Source: Bacillota bacterium (GTDB taxonomy: Bacteria; Bacillota; Clostridia; Oscillospirales; Ruminococcaceae). Taken from it: a DNA stretch of 13,800 bases. The notes beneath the pieces are model-generated. The model saw only the letters and a program-made list of their open reading frames with translations, was not told the DNA's origin and searched no databases. Position numbers and translations under genes: made by a program. The stretch lies in contig JAEYXR010000042.1 in the NCBI GenBank assembly GCA_023431215.1, positions 1 to 13,800 on the forward strand. The letters are read 5' to 3'. How positions within the stretch are numbered: the first letter of the stretch is position 1; the number at the start of each line of letters is the position of its first letter. Below, piece by piece: positions 7,686 to 13,347 of this stretch.

Positions 7686-7735
7686 AAAAAGGCCATTTTA
7701 AAAACCCTGTCACAGTCGTCATTGTGGCCGTTTTT
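7684..7735 (+). terminator. Probable intrinsic terminator after the second eutM
   Basis: An A-run and GGCCA (7691-7695) can pair with TGGCC (7725-7729) and TTTTT (7731-7735), interrupted by one G at 7730. The enclosed loop is 29 nt and may fold further. The T-run follows the GC stem directly. The large loop lowers confidence, but the position at the end of a gene block and before a 149-nt stretch without genes supports it. Confidence 0.5.
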
Positions 7736-7826
7736 CCTTCTGCACAGTGTCATAAAGCCTTGGAATATGTATAGCATTCCTGGGGTTGCCTTCCTGGTCA
7801 GAAGAAAAAACAACATGCAAATCCGG

Positions 7827-7855
7827 CCATTGAGGGTTAATAAACTTTTAATCAT
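7827..7855 (+). promoter_or_regulatory. Weak candidate sigma-A promoter before eutT
   Basis: A TTGAGG box, a 17-nt spacer and a CATTAT box lie a short way ahead of the eutT ribosome site. Each box matches the consensus at only four of six positions, so this is a weak candidate. It is listed because a probable terminator lies just upstream and eutT needs some source of transcript. Read-through from the upstream block is an equally good explanation. Confidence 0.2.
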
Positions 7856-7884
7856 TATCCAAACAAGGCAGGAGGTGACGCTTT

Positions 7885-8640
7885 GTGGAAATACTCACCG
7901 ATGTGCAGCTGCGCTCCCATTGGTTTCGTACCCGCTGTGAGGAATATGTAGTGACAGAGGACACCTTTGTAACCCCTGCCGCCCGGGACTTTTTAAAGGA
8001 GCATGGTATTGCCCTGCGTACTGTGCATGCTGTGCAGGAGCACACTATGCCCCAATCTCCCATTCCCCAAAGCGGGCCTGCCCGATATGTAGATGCAGCT
8101 ACCGGCGCGGCACTGGGGCAAAAGCCGGAGCATATGACCCACCTGCGAGGCAACCTGCTGGTGCCCAAGGGACACCCCCGTATTGCCCTGCGGGGCAAGC
8201 TGGACAGTCTGGAAGCCAAGATACTGGAATGCCAGCTTACCGCCTGCGAAAGCGGGCTGCCTGCCGTGGCGGATTGTCTGGAGGAGCTGCTAGACTATGT
8301 TCGCACCATCCTTGGGGCAGAGGTAAAGGAAACACCTCTGCCGGAGATAAAGCTGTGTGGCATGGACAGTGCAGTGCTGCGACGGGTATCCCACCATGTC
8401 AAGGAAGAGGTTGGCATACCCCACCCCATACCCAACTACAAAATGGGGCGGCTGTGTGTGGCGCTCAACAGCCTGCGTACCCAAGTGCGGGAGGCGGAAC
8501 TTGCCGCAGTGGCAGCCTTTTGTCAGGGAGAGCAGTGCTCCCGACCGGATATCATAGAAGGACTGAACCGGCTGAGCAGCTGTGTTTATATCTTGTTTTG
8601 CCGCAAGCTGGCAGGCTATTTTGGGGAGGAAAAGTCATGA
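7885..8640 (+). CDS. eutT: EutT, corrinoid adenosyltransferase
   Basis: EutT transfers the adenosyl group of ATP to cob(I)alamin, supplying the adenosylcobalamin used by EutBC. The 251-residue protein carries the adenosyltransferase signature HPRIALRGKLDSLEA at about residues 97-111, followed by helical regions rich in Leu. An N-terminal module (about 3-45) contains TPAARD. The CCxxC metal motif of enteric EutT is not present, so this belongs with the Listeria-like, cysteine-motif-free type. The GTG start at 7885 is preceded by GGCAGGAGG (7867-7875). Its stop overlaps the next gene's start (ATGA, 8637-8640), so the two are translationally coupled. It sits near a PduS-like reductase that could provide cob(I)alamin. 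Confidence 0.9.
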   Translation: MEILTDVQLRSHWFRTRCEEYVVTEDTFVTPAARDFLKEHGIALRTVHAVQEHTMPQSPIPQSGPARYVDAATGAALGQKPEHMTHLRGNLLVPKGHPRIALRGKLDSLEAKILECQLTACESGLPAVADCLEELLDYVRTILGAEVKETPLPEIKLCGMDSAVLRRVSHHVKEEVGIPHPIPNYKMGRLCVALNSLRTQVREAELAAVAAFCQGEQCSRPDIIEGLNRLSSCVYILFCRKLAGYFGEEKS

Positions 8641-9293
8641 ACTATTACAGCGAAAAGGATATTCGTGATATTGTGGCAGGGGTGGTGGCCCAGTGTGCCG
8701 CAAACCCTGCTGCCCCTCAAAAGGAGCAGCCCATTTTGCTGGAGGTTTCGGCCCGCCATGTGCACCTTACCACCCAAGCGGTGGAAGCGCTGTTTGGCAA
8801 GGGCTATACTCTGACCAAAAAGCGCGACTTGAGCCAGCCTGGAGAATTTTTATCGGAGGAACGAGTCAAAATTGTTACCCCAAAGGGCGAAATTGCCAAC
8901 GTGGCGGTGCTGGGGCCGGAGCGTAAAGCGGTGCAGGCAGAAATCTCCCTTACCGATGCCCGGGTACTGGGACTAAATGCCCCTGTCAACCTTTCGGGGC
9001 ATTTGGAGGGCGCTGCAGACGCCCTGCTAATAGGCCCAGCCGGGTTTTATGAAGCAAAAGGCAGCGTCATTGTGGCACGCACCCATATTCATCTGACCCC
9101 CGAGGCAGCCAGAGAGTTTGGCGTGCACGACGGGCAAAAAGTACGGGTAAAGGTGGTAAGCGACAGACCCTTGACCTTTGATCAGGTCCCTGTCCGTGTC
9201 AATGCCTCCTTTGCACCGGCCATGCACATTGACTTTGATGAAGCCAATGCCTGTGCTTGCGGCAAAGACACCAAGGCGTACATTTTGGGTTAA
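8637..9293 (+). CDS. pduL: PduL-type phosphate acyltransferase (acetyl-CoA to acetyl phosphate)
   Basis: This enzyme swaps CoA for phosphate on acetyl-CoA from EutE, regenerating CoA in the compartment and making acetyl phosphate. It is unrelated to the Pta family that enteric EutD belongs to; Firmicute annotations often still call it EutD. The product has 218 residues. The two PduL zinc-binding signatures are present: SARHVHLT (His41, His43) and RTHIHLT (His150, His152), with a further likely ligand in MHIDFDEAN (His197). The first 25 residues (SEKDIRDIVAGVVAQ) look like an encapsulation peptide. I chose the ATG at 8637 because GGGGAGGA (8623-8630) lies 6 nt upstream and the protein then begins as expected; longer in-frame starts run far into eutT. 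Confidence 0.95.
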   Translation: MNYYSEKDIRDIVAGVVAQCAANPAAPQKEQPILLEVSARHVHLTTQAVEALFGKGYTLTKKRDLSQPGEFLSEERVKIVTPKGEIANVAVLGPERKAVQAEISLTDARVLGLNAPVNLSGHLEGAADALLIGPAGFYEAKGSVIVARTHIHLTPEAAREFGVHDGQKVRVKVVSDRPLTFDQVPVRVNASFAPAMHIDFDEANACACGKDTKAYILG

Positions 9294-9306
9294 AGGAGGA
9301 GTAAGT

Positions 9307-9987
9307 GTGAACGACAGGTCAAGAGAAGAACTGATTAGACAAGTGACGGCACAGGTGCTTGCTGCGCTGGGTGAGCAGGCGGCTCCTTCTGTACCGGGGC
9401 AGCCGTTGATGCTGGTGGTGGGTGACCCTGCTGCGGTGCCGGCAGAAATAAGCCGAGGCGCTACCCTTGCCCCCATTGAGGATTACGCCAAAGACGGCAA
9501 TATCAGTCGCTATGAAAAAGTGTGTATTACCGCCCTTTCCATGACCGAGCTGTGTGATATTGCCCAAGGACGGGACAGCCGCCCGTCTCAGTGTGCCGTA
9601 CTGAAGGCGCTGCTGTGCGGCAAAGAGGTGCTTATGACCCAGGAGGCCCCTGCACATAGAATTTATGCCGGTAAGGGCAGTTCCTCCCTGTATCAAATGC
9701 TGGAGGGACATGTACGCACCCTGCAAACCTTTGGCGTAAAAGTAATCGGGAAAGAAAAACCGGTGTTTACCCCATCGGAGCCAAAGCCCGCCAAGTACGA
9801 GGCTCCCAAGGTTGCCGTACCCACAGGCTCCGGTAAGCCCAACCCACAGCGTTTGATTACCGAAACCATAGCTGCGCAGATGGTAAAAAGCGGGGCTTCG
9901 GTAACCATTGCCCGTGACGCAATTTTGACCCCCTCGGCAAGAGATATTTTTGCTCGGGCAAAGGTGCAGCTTTTGAGGGAAGAGTAG
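9307..9987 (+). CDS. Firmicute eut-operon protein of unknown function, probable compartment cargo
   Basis: The function is not known to me; the sequence resembles the conserved uncharacterised ethanolamine-utilization family of Firmicute eut operons (TIGR02536, from memory). The 226-residue product has three visible parts. Residues 4-22 (RSREELIRQVTAQVLAALG) form an amphipathic helix like an encapsulation peptide. Residues about 33-150 are a compact domain with MLVVGDPA, ITALSMTELCDIAQGR and HRIYAGKGSSSLYQMLEGH. After a Pro/Lys-rich linker (151-178), residues about 182-225 form a module with LTPSARDIF that closely resembles the N terminus of EutT. The GTG at 9307 is preceded by AAAGGAGGA (9292-9300), 13 nt after pduL. 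No catalytic motif stands out. A role at the EutT or cobalamin step is a guess from the shared module. Confidence 0.85.
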   Translation: MNDRSREELIRQVTAQVLAALGEQAAPSVPGQPLMLVVGDPAAVPAEISRGATLAPIEDYAKDGNISRYEKVCITALSMTELCDIAQGRDSRPSQCAVLKALLCGKEVLMTQEAPAHRIYAGKGSSSLYQMLEGHVRTLQTFGVKVIGKEKPVFTPSEPKPAKYEAPKVAVPTGSGKPNPQRLITETIAAQMVKSGASVTIARDAILTPSARDIFARAKVQLLREE

Positions 9988-9998
9988 GGAGGTAAACC

Positions 9999-10301
9999 AT
10001 GATTATTTGTCAGGTAGTGGGTCATGTATGGGCCACCAAAAAGGAAGACAGCCTCAATGGTCTTAAACTGATGGTGGTGCGAGAAACAGAAACAAACGAA
10101 AAAGGCGGCAGTGTGTTTGTGGCTGCCGACGTAGTTGGTGCGGGCATTGGCGAGCGTGTGCTGGTGGTAAGCGGAAGTACCGCCCGGCGCGCCTTTGGCA
10201 AGGACAACCTGCCGGTGGACTGCGCCATTGTGGGCATCATCGACTCCCTGGAGGTAGACCGTGAGCTGATGCAGCAGCACGGTGAAGAAAAGAACAAGTA
10301 A
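9999..10301 (+). CDS. eutN: EutN, pentameric vertex shell protein
   Basis: EutN belongs to the EutN/CcmL family, whose pentamers close the vertices of the compartment. The 100-residue product begins MIICQVVGHVWATKKEDSLNG, the family signature, and continues with LMVVRE, VAADVVGAGIGERVLVVSGS and CAIVGIIDSLEV. The ATG at 9999 follows GGGAGG (9987-9992). It lies 11 nt after the preceding gene and 15 nt before the pduS-like gene, inside a tightly packed run. Confidence 0.97.
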   Translation: MIICQVVGHVWATKKEDSLNGLKLMVVRETETNEKGGSVFVAADVVGAGIGERVLVVSGSTARRAFGKDNLPVDCAIVGIIDSLEVDRELMQQHGEEKNK

Positions 10302-10316
10302 GGTGGTGGGAAGAAC

Positions 10317-11663
10317 ATGAGTATCATTGACAGTATTTATCACGCGGGAGTTGTAGGCTGCGGCGGCGCGGGCTTTCCCACCCATGTAAAGCTAAAGGGC
10401 CAGGTAGAGCACCTGATTTTAAACGGAGCCGAGTGTGAGCCGCTGCTGCGTACCGACCGCTATTTGATGATCAACAAGGCAAAGGAAATTGTGGAAGCGG
10501 CGGATTTGGTAGCCAAAGAGCTGGGTGCCAAGGAATGCACCATTGCGCTAAAGGCTGCCTACAAAAAAGAAACAGCAGCACTGGAAGCCGCTATTGCCCA
10601 AACAGGTGCGGCGGTTGTGCTGCACAAGATGGACAGTTTTTACCCTGCCGGAGACGAGCAGGTCATTGTATACGAGGTAACAGGCCGTGTGGTGCCCCCG
10701 GCGGGTATCCCTTTGGATGTGGGCTGCGTGGTATCCAACGTGGCCACCATGGTCTGTGTTTACGAAGCAAATTTGGGAATTCCCTTTACATACAAATATC
10801 TCACCGTCACCGGAAAAGTGGCAAAGCCCACGGTGCTGCGTGTACCCGTGGGAACCAGCTTTGAGCGGTGTATAGAGCTGGCAGGCGGTGCGCTGGAGGA
10901 GCAATTTTTTGTTGTATCCGGCGGCCCCATGATGGGTGCGCCCATCACCATGGAGCAGGCACAAAAAGAGGTGGTGACCAAAACCACCTCCGGTATTTTG
11001 GTGCTGCCTGCAGATAGCTTTTTATCCATGCAAGACCAGATAGACCTGCGCCATACCATGAACCGCGCCCGCTCGGCGTGCATTCAGTGCAGCTTTTGTA
11101 CAGACCTTTGTCCCCGTTACCTGCTGGGGCATCCTCTGCAGCCTCACCGCATCATGCGCAAGCTTGCCATGTCACCAGACCTTTCTTCCATGCTGGATGA
11201 CGACGATGTGCGTCAGGCACAAATTTGCTGTGAATGCGGTATTTGTGAGCTGTACGCCTGCCCCATGGGTCTGCAGCCCCGCAAGGTAAACGCTTTGCTT
11301 AAGGCTGAATACGGTAAGGCGGGCATACGGTATCAGCGGCAGGATGAGGAATGGCAGGCAAGCCCCGAACGCTCCGGCCGTCAGATACCGACCAGGCGGG
11401 CAGCCGCACGGGTAGGAGTGCTGGAGTGGTATGACACCAATATCGAAACGCTGACAGAAGATACCCCTGCCCATATTGAGCTGCCGCTGAAGATGCATAT
11501 TGGTGCACCTGCACATCCTGTGGTAGCGGCGGGAGAAAGTGTTACAGCAGGACAGCTGGTGGCAGCCTGCCCCCAGGGCAAGCTGGGTGCCAATATACAC
11601 ACCGGAATTGCCGGCGTAGTGGTAAGCATTGACGGGCGCATTGTGATAGAAGGGGGAAAGTAA
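10317..11663 (+). CDS. pduS: PduS-like RnfC-type iron-sulfur flavoprotein, probable cobalamin reductase
   Basis: PduS passes electrons from NADH through FMN and two [4Fe-4S] clusters; in propanediol compartments it reduces cob(III)alamin for the adenosyltransferase. The 448-residue protein matches the PduS length of about 451. The N terminus has the FMN/NADH-site motif GCGGAGFPTHVK (14-25) and NGAECEPLL (36-44) of the RnfC/Nqo1 fold. A soluble-ligand-binding SLBB-like region follows near 160-210. Two ferredoxin motifs are visible: Cys255, 258, 261 and 265 (CIQCSFCTDLCP), and Cys304, 307, 310 and 315 (CCECGICELYACP). The C-terminal 80 residues resemble the RnfC barrel-sandwich domain. It lies 3 nt before the pduT-like gene. 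A standalone RnfC subunit is the alternative, but the neighbour favours PduS. Confidence 0.9.
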   Translation: MSIIDSIYHAGVVGCGGAGFPTHVKLKGQVEHLILNGAECEPLLRTDRYLMINKAKEIVEAADLVAKELGAKECTIALKAAYKKETAALEAAIAQTGAAVVLHKMDSFYPAGDEQVIVYEVTGRVVPPAGIPLDVGCVVSNVATMVCVYEANLGIPFTYKYLTVTGKVAKPTVLRVPVGTSFERCIELAGGALEEQFFVVSGGPMMGAPITMEQAQKEVVTKTTSGILVLPADSFLSMQDQIDLRHTMNRARSACIQCSFCTDLCPRYLLGHPLQPHRIMRKLAMSPDLSSMLDDDDVRQAQICCECGICELYACPMGLQPRKVNALLKAEYGKAGIRYQRQDEEWQASPERSGRQIPTRRAAARVGVLEWYDTNIETLTEDTPAHIELPLKMHIGAPAHPVVAAGESVTAGQLVAACPQGKLGANIHTGIAGVVVSIDGRIVIEGGK

Positions 11664-11666
11664 CCC

Positions 11667-12215
11667 ATGATGGAGACAATTGGATTTTTGGAGCTGAACA
11701 GCATTGCCAAGGGTGTAGAAGCTGCCGATGCCGTTCTTAAGGCCGCAGAGGTAGACCTGATTTTTGCCAAGGCAGGCTGCCCGGGTAAATATAACATTCT
11801 GTTTACCGGCGAGGTGGCGGCAGTAAAGTCGTCCCTGGAGGCAGGCGCCCTTATAGGCGGGCACCATGTGGTGGACTCCTGTGTTATTCCCCGGGTGCAT
11901 CCTCAGGTGGTAAAGGCCATCAATCTGGCCACCACCCCCGGCCAGGTTAATGCTGTGGGCGTAATGGAATTTTTCAGCGTGACGGCATCGGTGTATGCGG
12001 CGGATGCTGCCGTTAAAGCTGCCGATGTCACCCTCATGGATGTGCGTTTGGGCACGGGGATTGGAGGCAAGTCCTTTGTGGTGCTTACCGGCGAGGTGGC
12101 AGCTGTCAATGAAGCTGTCAGCTGCGGTGTTCATACCCCCAATGCAGAGGGTATGGTGGTGTCCCATGTGGTGATTCCAAACCCCCGCAAGGAGATTTTT
12201 GAATCCCTGATGTAA
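11667..12215 (+). CDS. pduT: PduT-like tandem BMC shell protein with iron-sulfur site
   Basis: This is a trimeric shell protein with two BMC domains in tandem (about 4-85 and 96-182; 182 residues, near the 184 of Salmonella PduT). Cys38 in AKAGCPGKYN is at the exact position of the PduT Cys38, which binds a [4Fe-4S] cluster at the trimer axis, one Cys per subunit. IGFLELNSIAKGVEAAD and VGVMEFFSVTASVYAAD mark the two domain starts. The gene follows pduS by 3 nt, so the products probably work as a pair, moving electrons or clusters across the shell. The start is ATG 11667; a second ATG at 11670 is equally possible. EutL is the other tandem-domain tile here, but it is of a different permuted type. 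Confidence 0.93.
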   Translation: MMETIGFLELNSIAKGVEAADAVLKAAEVDLIFAKAGCPGKYNILFTGEVAAVKSSLEAGALIGGHHVVDSCVIPRVHPQVVKAINLATTPGQVNAVGVMEFFSVTASVYAADAAVKAADVTLMDVRLGTGIGGKSFVVLTGEVAAVNEAVSCGVHTPNAEGMVVSHVVIPNPRKEIFESLM

Positions 12216-12238
12216 CAACTTTCAGGATTATTGATTGC

Positions 12239-12259
12239 ACATCTGCCTTTGGCAGGTGT
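12239..12259 (+). other. Strong RNA hairpin between pduT and eutS
   Basis: ACATCTGCC (12239-12247) pairs with GGCAGGTGT (12251-12259) over 9 bp with a TTT loop. No T-run follows, so it is not a classic terminator. A second, weaker hairpin can form at 12272-12296 (TGGT with ACCA, GGC with GCC). The eutS ribosome site is near 12317-12325. A processing or pausing role is possible. I could not fit the EutV dual-hairpin motif here. Confidence 0.45.
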
Positions 12260-12329
12260 ATCAAGATTAAATGGTTGTGGCAAAGCCTTATGACCAGTTG
12301 ATGAAAAAACCGATAAAAGAGGTGGGACA

Positions 12330-12677
12330 GTGTCCGAAGAAAAACAACGCATTATACAGGAATATGTACCCGGTAAACAGGTGACATTGGCGCACCTCAT
12401 TGCCAACCCCAACGAAGATTTATACAAAAAGCTGGGGGTCATCGGGGACCGTCGGGGTGCCATTGGCATCCTCACCATTACCCCCAGCGAAGCTGCTATT
12501 ATTGGTGCAGACGTGGCAACAAAAGCAGCGGATGTAGAGATTGTGTTTGTGGACCGCTTCAGCGGTTCGCTGGTAATTTGCGGTGATGTTTCCAGTGTGG
12601 AGGCTGCTTTGCGGGATGTGCTCTCGGTGCTGGAAAACATTCTGCACTTTACCCCCACTGCCATTACAAGGACATAA
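12330..12677 (+). CDS. eutS: EutS, bent-hexamer BMC shell protein
   Basis: EutS is a single-domain, circularly permuted BMC protein related to PduU. Its hexamer is bent in E. coli and carries an N-terminal beta barrel over the pore. The 115-residue product matches the family from the start (EEKQRIIQEYVPGKQVTLAHLIA) through DRFSGSLVICGDV. The glycine that gives the E. coli hexamer its bend (Gly39) corresponds to Gly43 here, in DRRGAIGIL. The GTG at 12330 has a purine-rich site (AAGAGGTGGG, 12316-12325) upstream. It is separated from pduT by 114 nt and from eutP by 2 nt, so eutS and eutP form a pair. Confidence 0.96.
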   Translation: MSEEKQRIIQEYVPGKQVTLAHLIANPNEDLYKKLGVIGDRRGAIGILTITPSEAAIIGADVATKAADVEIVFVDRFSGSLVICGDVSSVEAALRDVLSVLENILHFTPTAITRT

Positions 12678-12679
12678 CC

Positions 12680-13117
12680 ATGCAAAAAAAGAAATTGATG
12701 ATGATGGGCAGCACAGGCTGCGGAAAAACCACCCTTTGCCAGCGGCTGGCAGGGCTGGCTTTAGAGTATAAAAAGACCCAGGCCATAGAGGTGGTGGGCA
12801 GGGCCATAGACACCCCGGGAGAGTATCTGGAAAGCAAGGGAATGTTTAAGGCCCTAATTGTAACAGCGGTAGATGCCGACCTGATTTTGTTTTTGCAGGA
12901 TGCCACCGACCTGCGCTTTGGGTATTCCCCGGGGCAAACTGCGGCATTTAGCACACCGGTGGTGGGGGTGGTGACAAAAACAGACTTGGCAACACCCATG
13001 CAAATAGCCCGTTCCCAAGAGCTGCTGCACCTTGCCGGTGCTCAAAAGGTATTTTGTGTCAGCTCCCAAACTGGGGAAGGGTTAAAGGAGCTAATGGATT
13101 ATCTAGATATAGAATAG
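12680..13117 (+). CDS. eutP: EutP, P-loop NTPase with reported acetate kinase activity
   Basis: EutP belongs to the EutP/PduV family of small Ras-like proteins; the Salmonella protein has been reported to act as an acetate kinase. The 145-residue product has the Walker A motif GSTGCGKTTL (10-19), the switch-like DTPGEY near residue 48, and TKTD near residue 101, which corresponds to the NKxD base-recognition motif of GTPases. It could turn acetyl phosphate from the PduL-type enzyme into acetate and ATP. It is the last eut gene seen in the window, 2 nt after eutS, and a possible terminator follows it. The ATG at 12680 sits just after AAGGA (12668-12672), a reasonable ribosome site. Confidence 0.94.
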   Translation: MQKKKLMMMGSTGCGKTTLCQRLAGLALEYKKTQAIEVVGRAIDTPGEYLESKGMFKALIVTAVDADLILFLQDATDLRFGYSPGQTAAFSTPVVGVVTKTDLATPMQIARSQELLHLAGAQKVFCVSSQTGEGLKELMDYLDIE

Positions 13118-13141
13118 TAAGCCACAAGACAAATACATAGA

Positions 13142-13177
13142 TTAGAAGGAAGAACCTTTCTAGCTTAGAAATTTTTT
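13142..13177 (+). terminator. Possible terminator after eutP with two competing hairpins
   Basis: TTTCTA (13157-13162) pairs perfectly with TAGAAA (13166-13171) around GCT and is followed at once by TTTTTT (13172-13177). That stem is AU-rich and short. An alternative, stronger stem uses TTAGAAGG (13142-13149) with CCTTTCTAG (13155-13163, one bulged T) and would prevent the first. The position after the last eut gene supports a terminator; efficiency is uncertain. Confidence 0.4.
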
Positions 13178-13180
13178 ATA

Positions 13181-13209
13181 TTGCTGTGTCCTTGTGTCTG
13201 TGTTACAAT
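13181..13209 (+). promoter_or_regulatory. Sigma-A promoter with extended -10 for the GNAT gene
   Basis: TTGCTG (13181-13186) and TACAAT (13204-13209) are separated by exactly 17 nt. The -10 box matches five of six consensus positions and is preceded by TG one base upstream (TGTTACAAT), the extended -10 motif. Transcription would start near 13216, leaving a leader of about 130 nt before the ATG at 13348. This separates the GNAT gene from the eut operon. Confidence 0.6.
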
Positions 13210-13244
13210 AGCTGCAACGCCCTACGGTATCATGTTGTGCAAAG

Positions 13245-13284
13245 CGGTTAACCTTTCGGTTGCAACCGGAGGGGCTGTTGCCCC
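13245..13284 (+). other. Structured leader before the GNAT gene
   Basis: This stretch contains two perfect palindromes, GGTTAACC (13246-13253) and CGGTTGCAACCG (13257-13268), followed by a hairpin GGGGC-TGTT-GCCCC (13271-13284). CGGTT (13245-13249) could also pair with AACCG (13264-13268). It does not match a riboswitch class that I recognise. The palindromes could be operators for a dimeric repressor or part of a leader fold. Confidence 0.35.
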
Positions 13285-13347
13285 AATTTGTTGTTGGAAT
13301 ACAGTAGGTGCACCGGATAAAGTTTAGATACAAAAGGACGGAACGGC

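Noticed and set aside
7722..7940. A small plus-strand frame in the eutM-eutT gap
   Set aside because: It has no convincing ribosome site, runs into eutT in another frame and begins inside the terminator stem.
8229..8636. A long in-frame N-terminal extension of the PduL-type protein, overlapping eutT
   Set aside because: The extension lies in another frame of eutT, has no family similarity, and the ATG at 8637 has its own ribosome site and gives the normal PduL length.
9178..9306. An earlier in-frame start for the unknown eut protein, inside pduL
   Set aside because: It overlaps conserved pduL coding sequence; the GTG at 9307 has a strong AAAGGAGGA site and starts directly at the targeting helix.
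11172..12218. A 348-codon minus-strand open frame across pduS and pduT
   Set aside because: Both plus-strand genes are complete and conserved; the antisense product has shadow-type composition and no family resemblance.
12231..12265. A promoter before eutS (TTGCAC with TATCAA)
   Set aside because: The boxes match poorly, the spacer is 18 nt, and the region is occupied by a strong hairpin.
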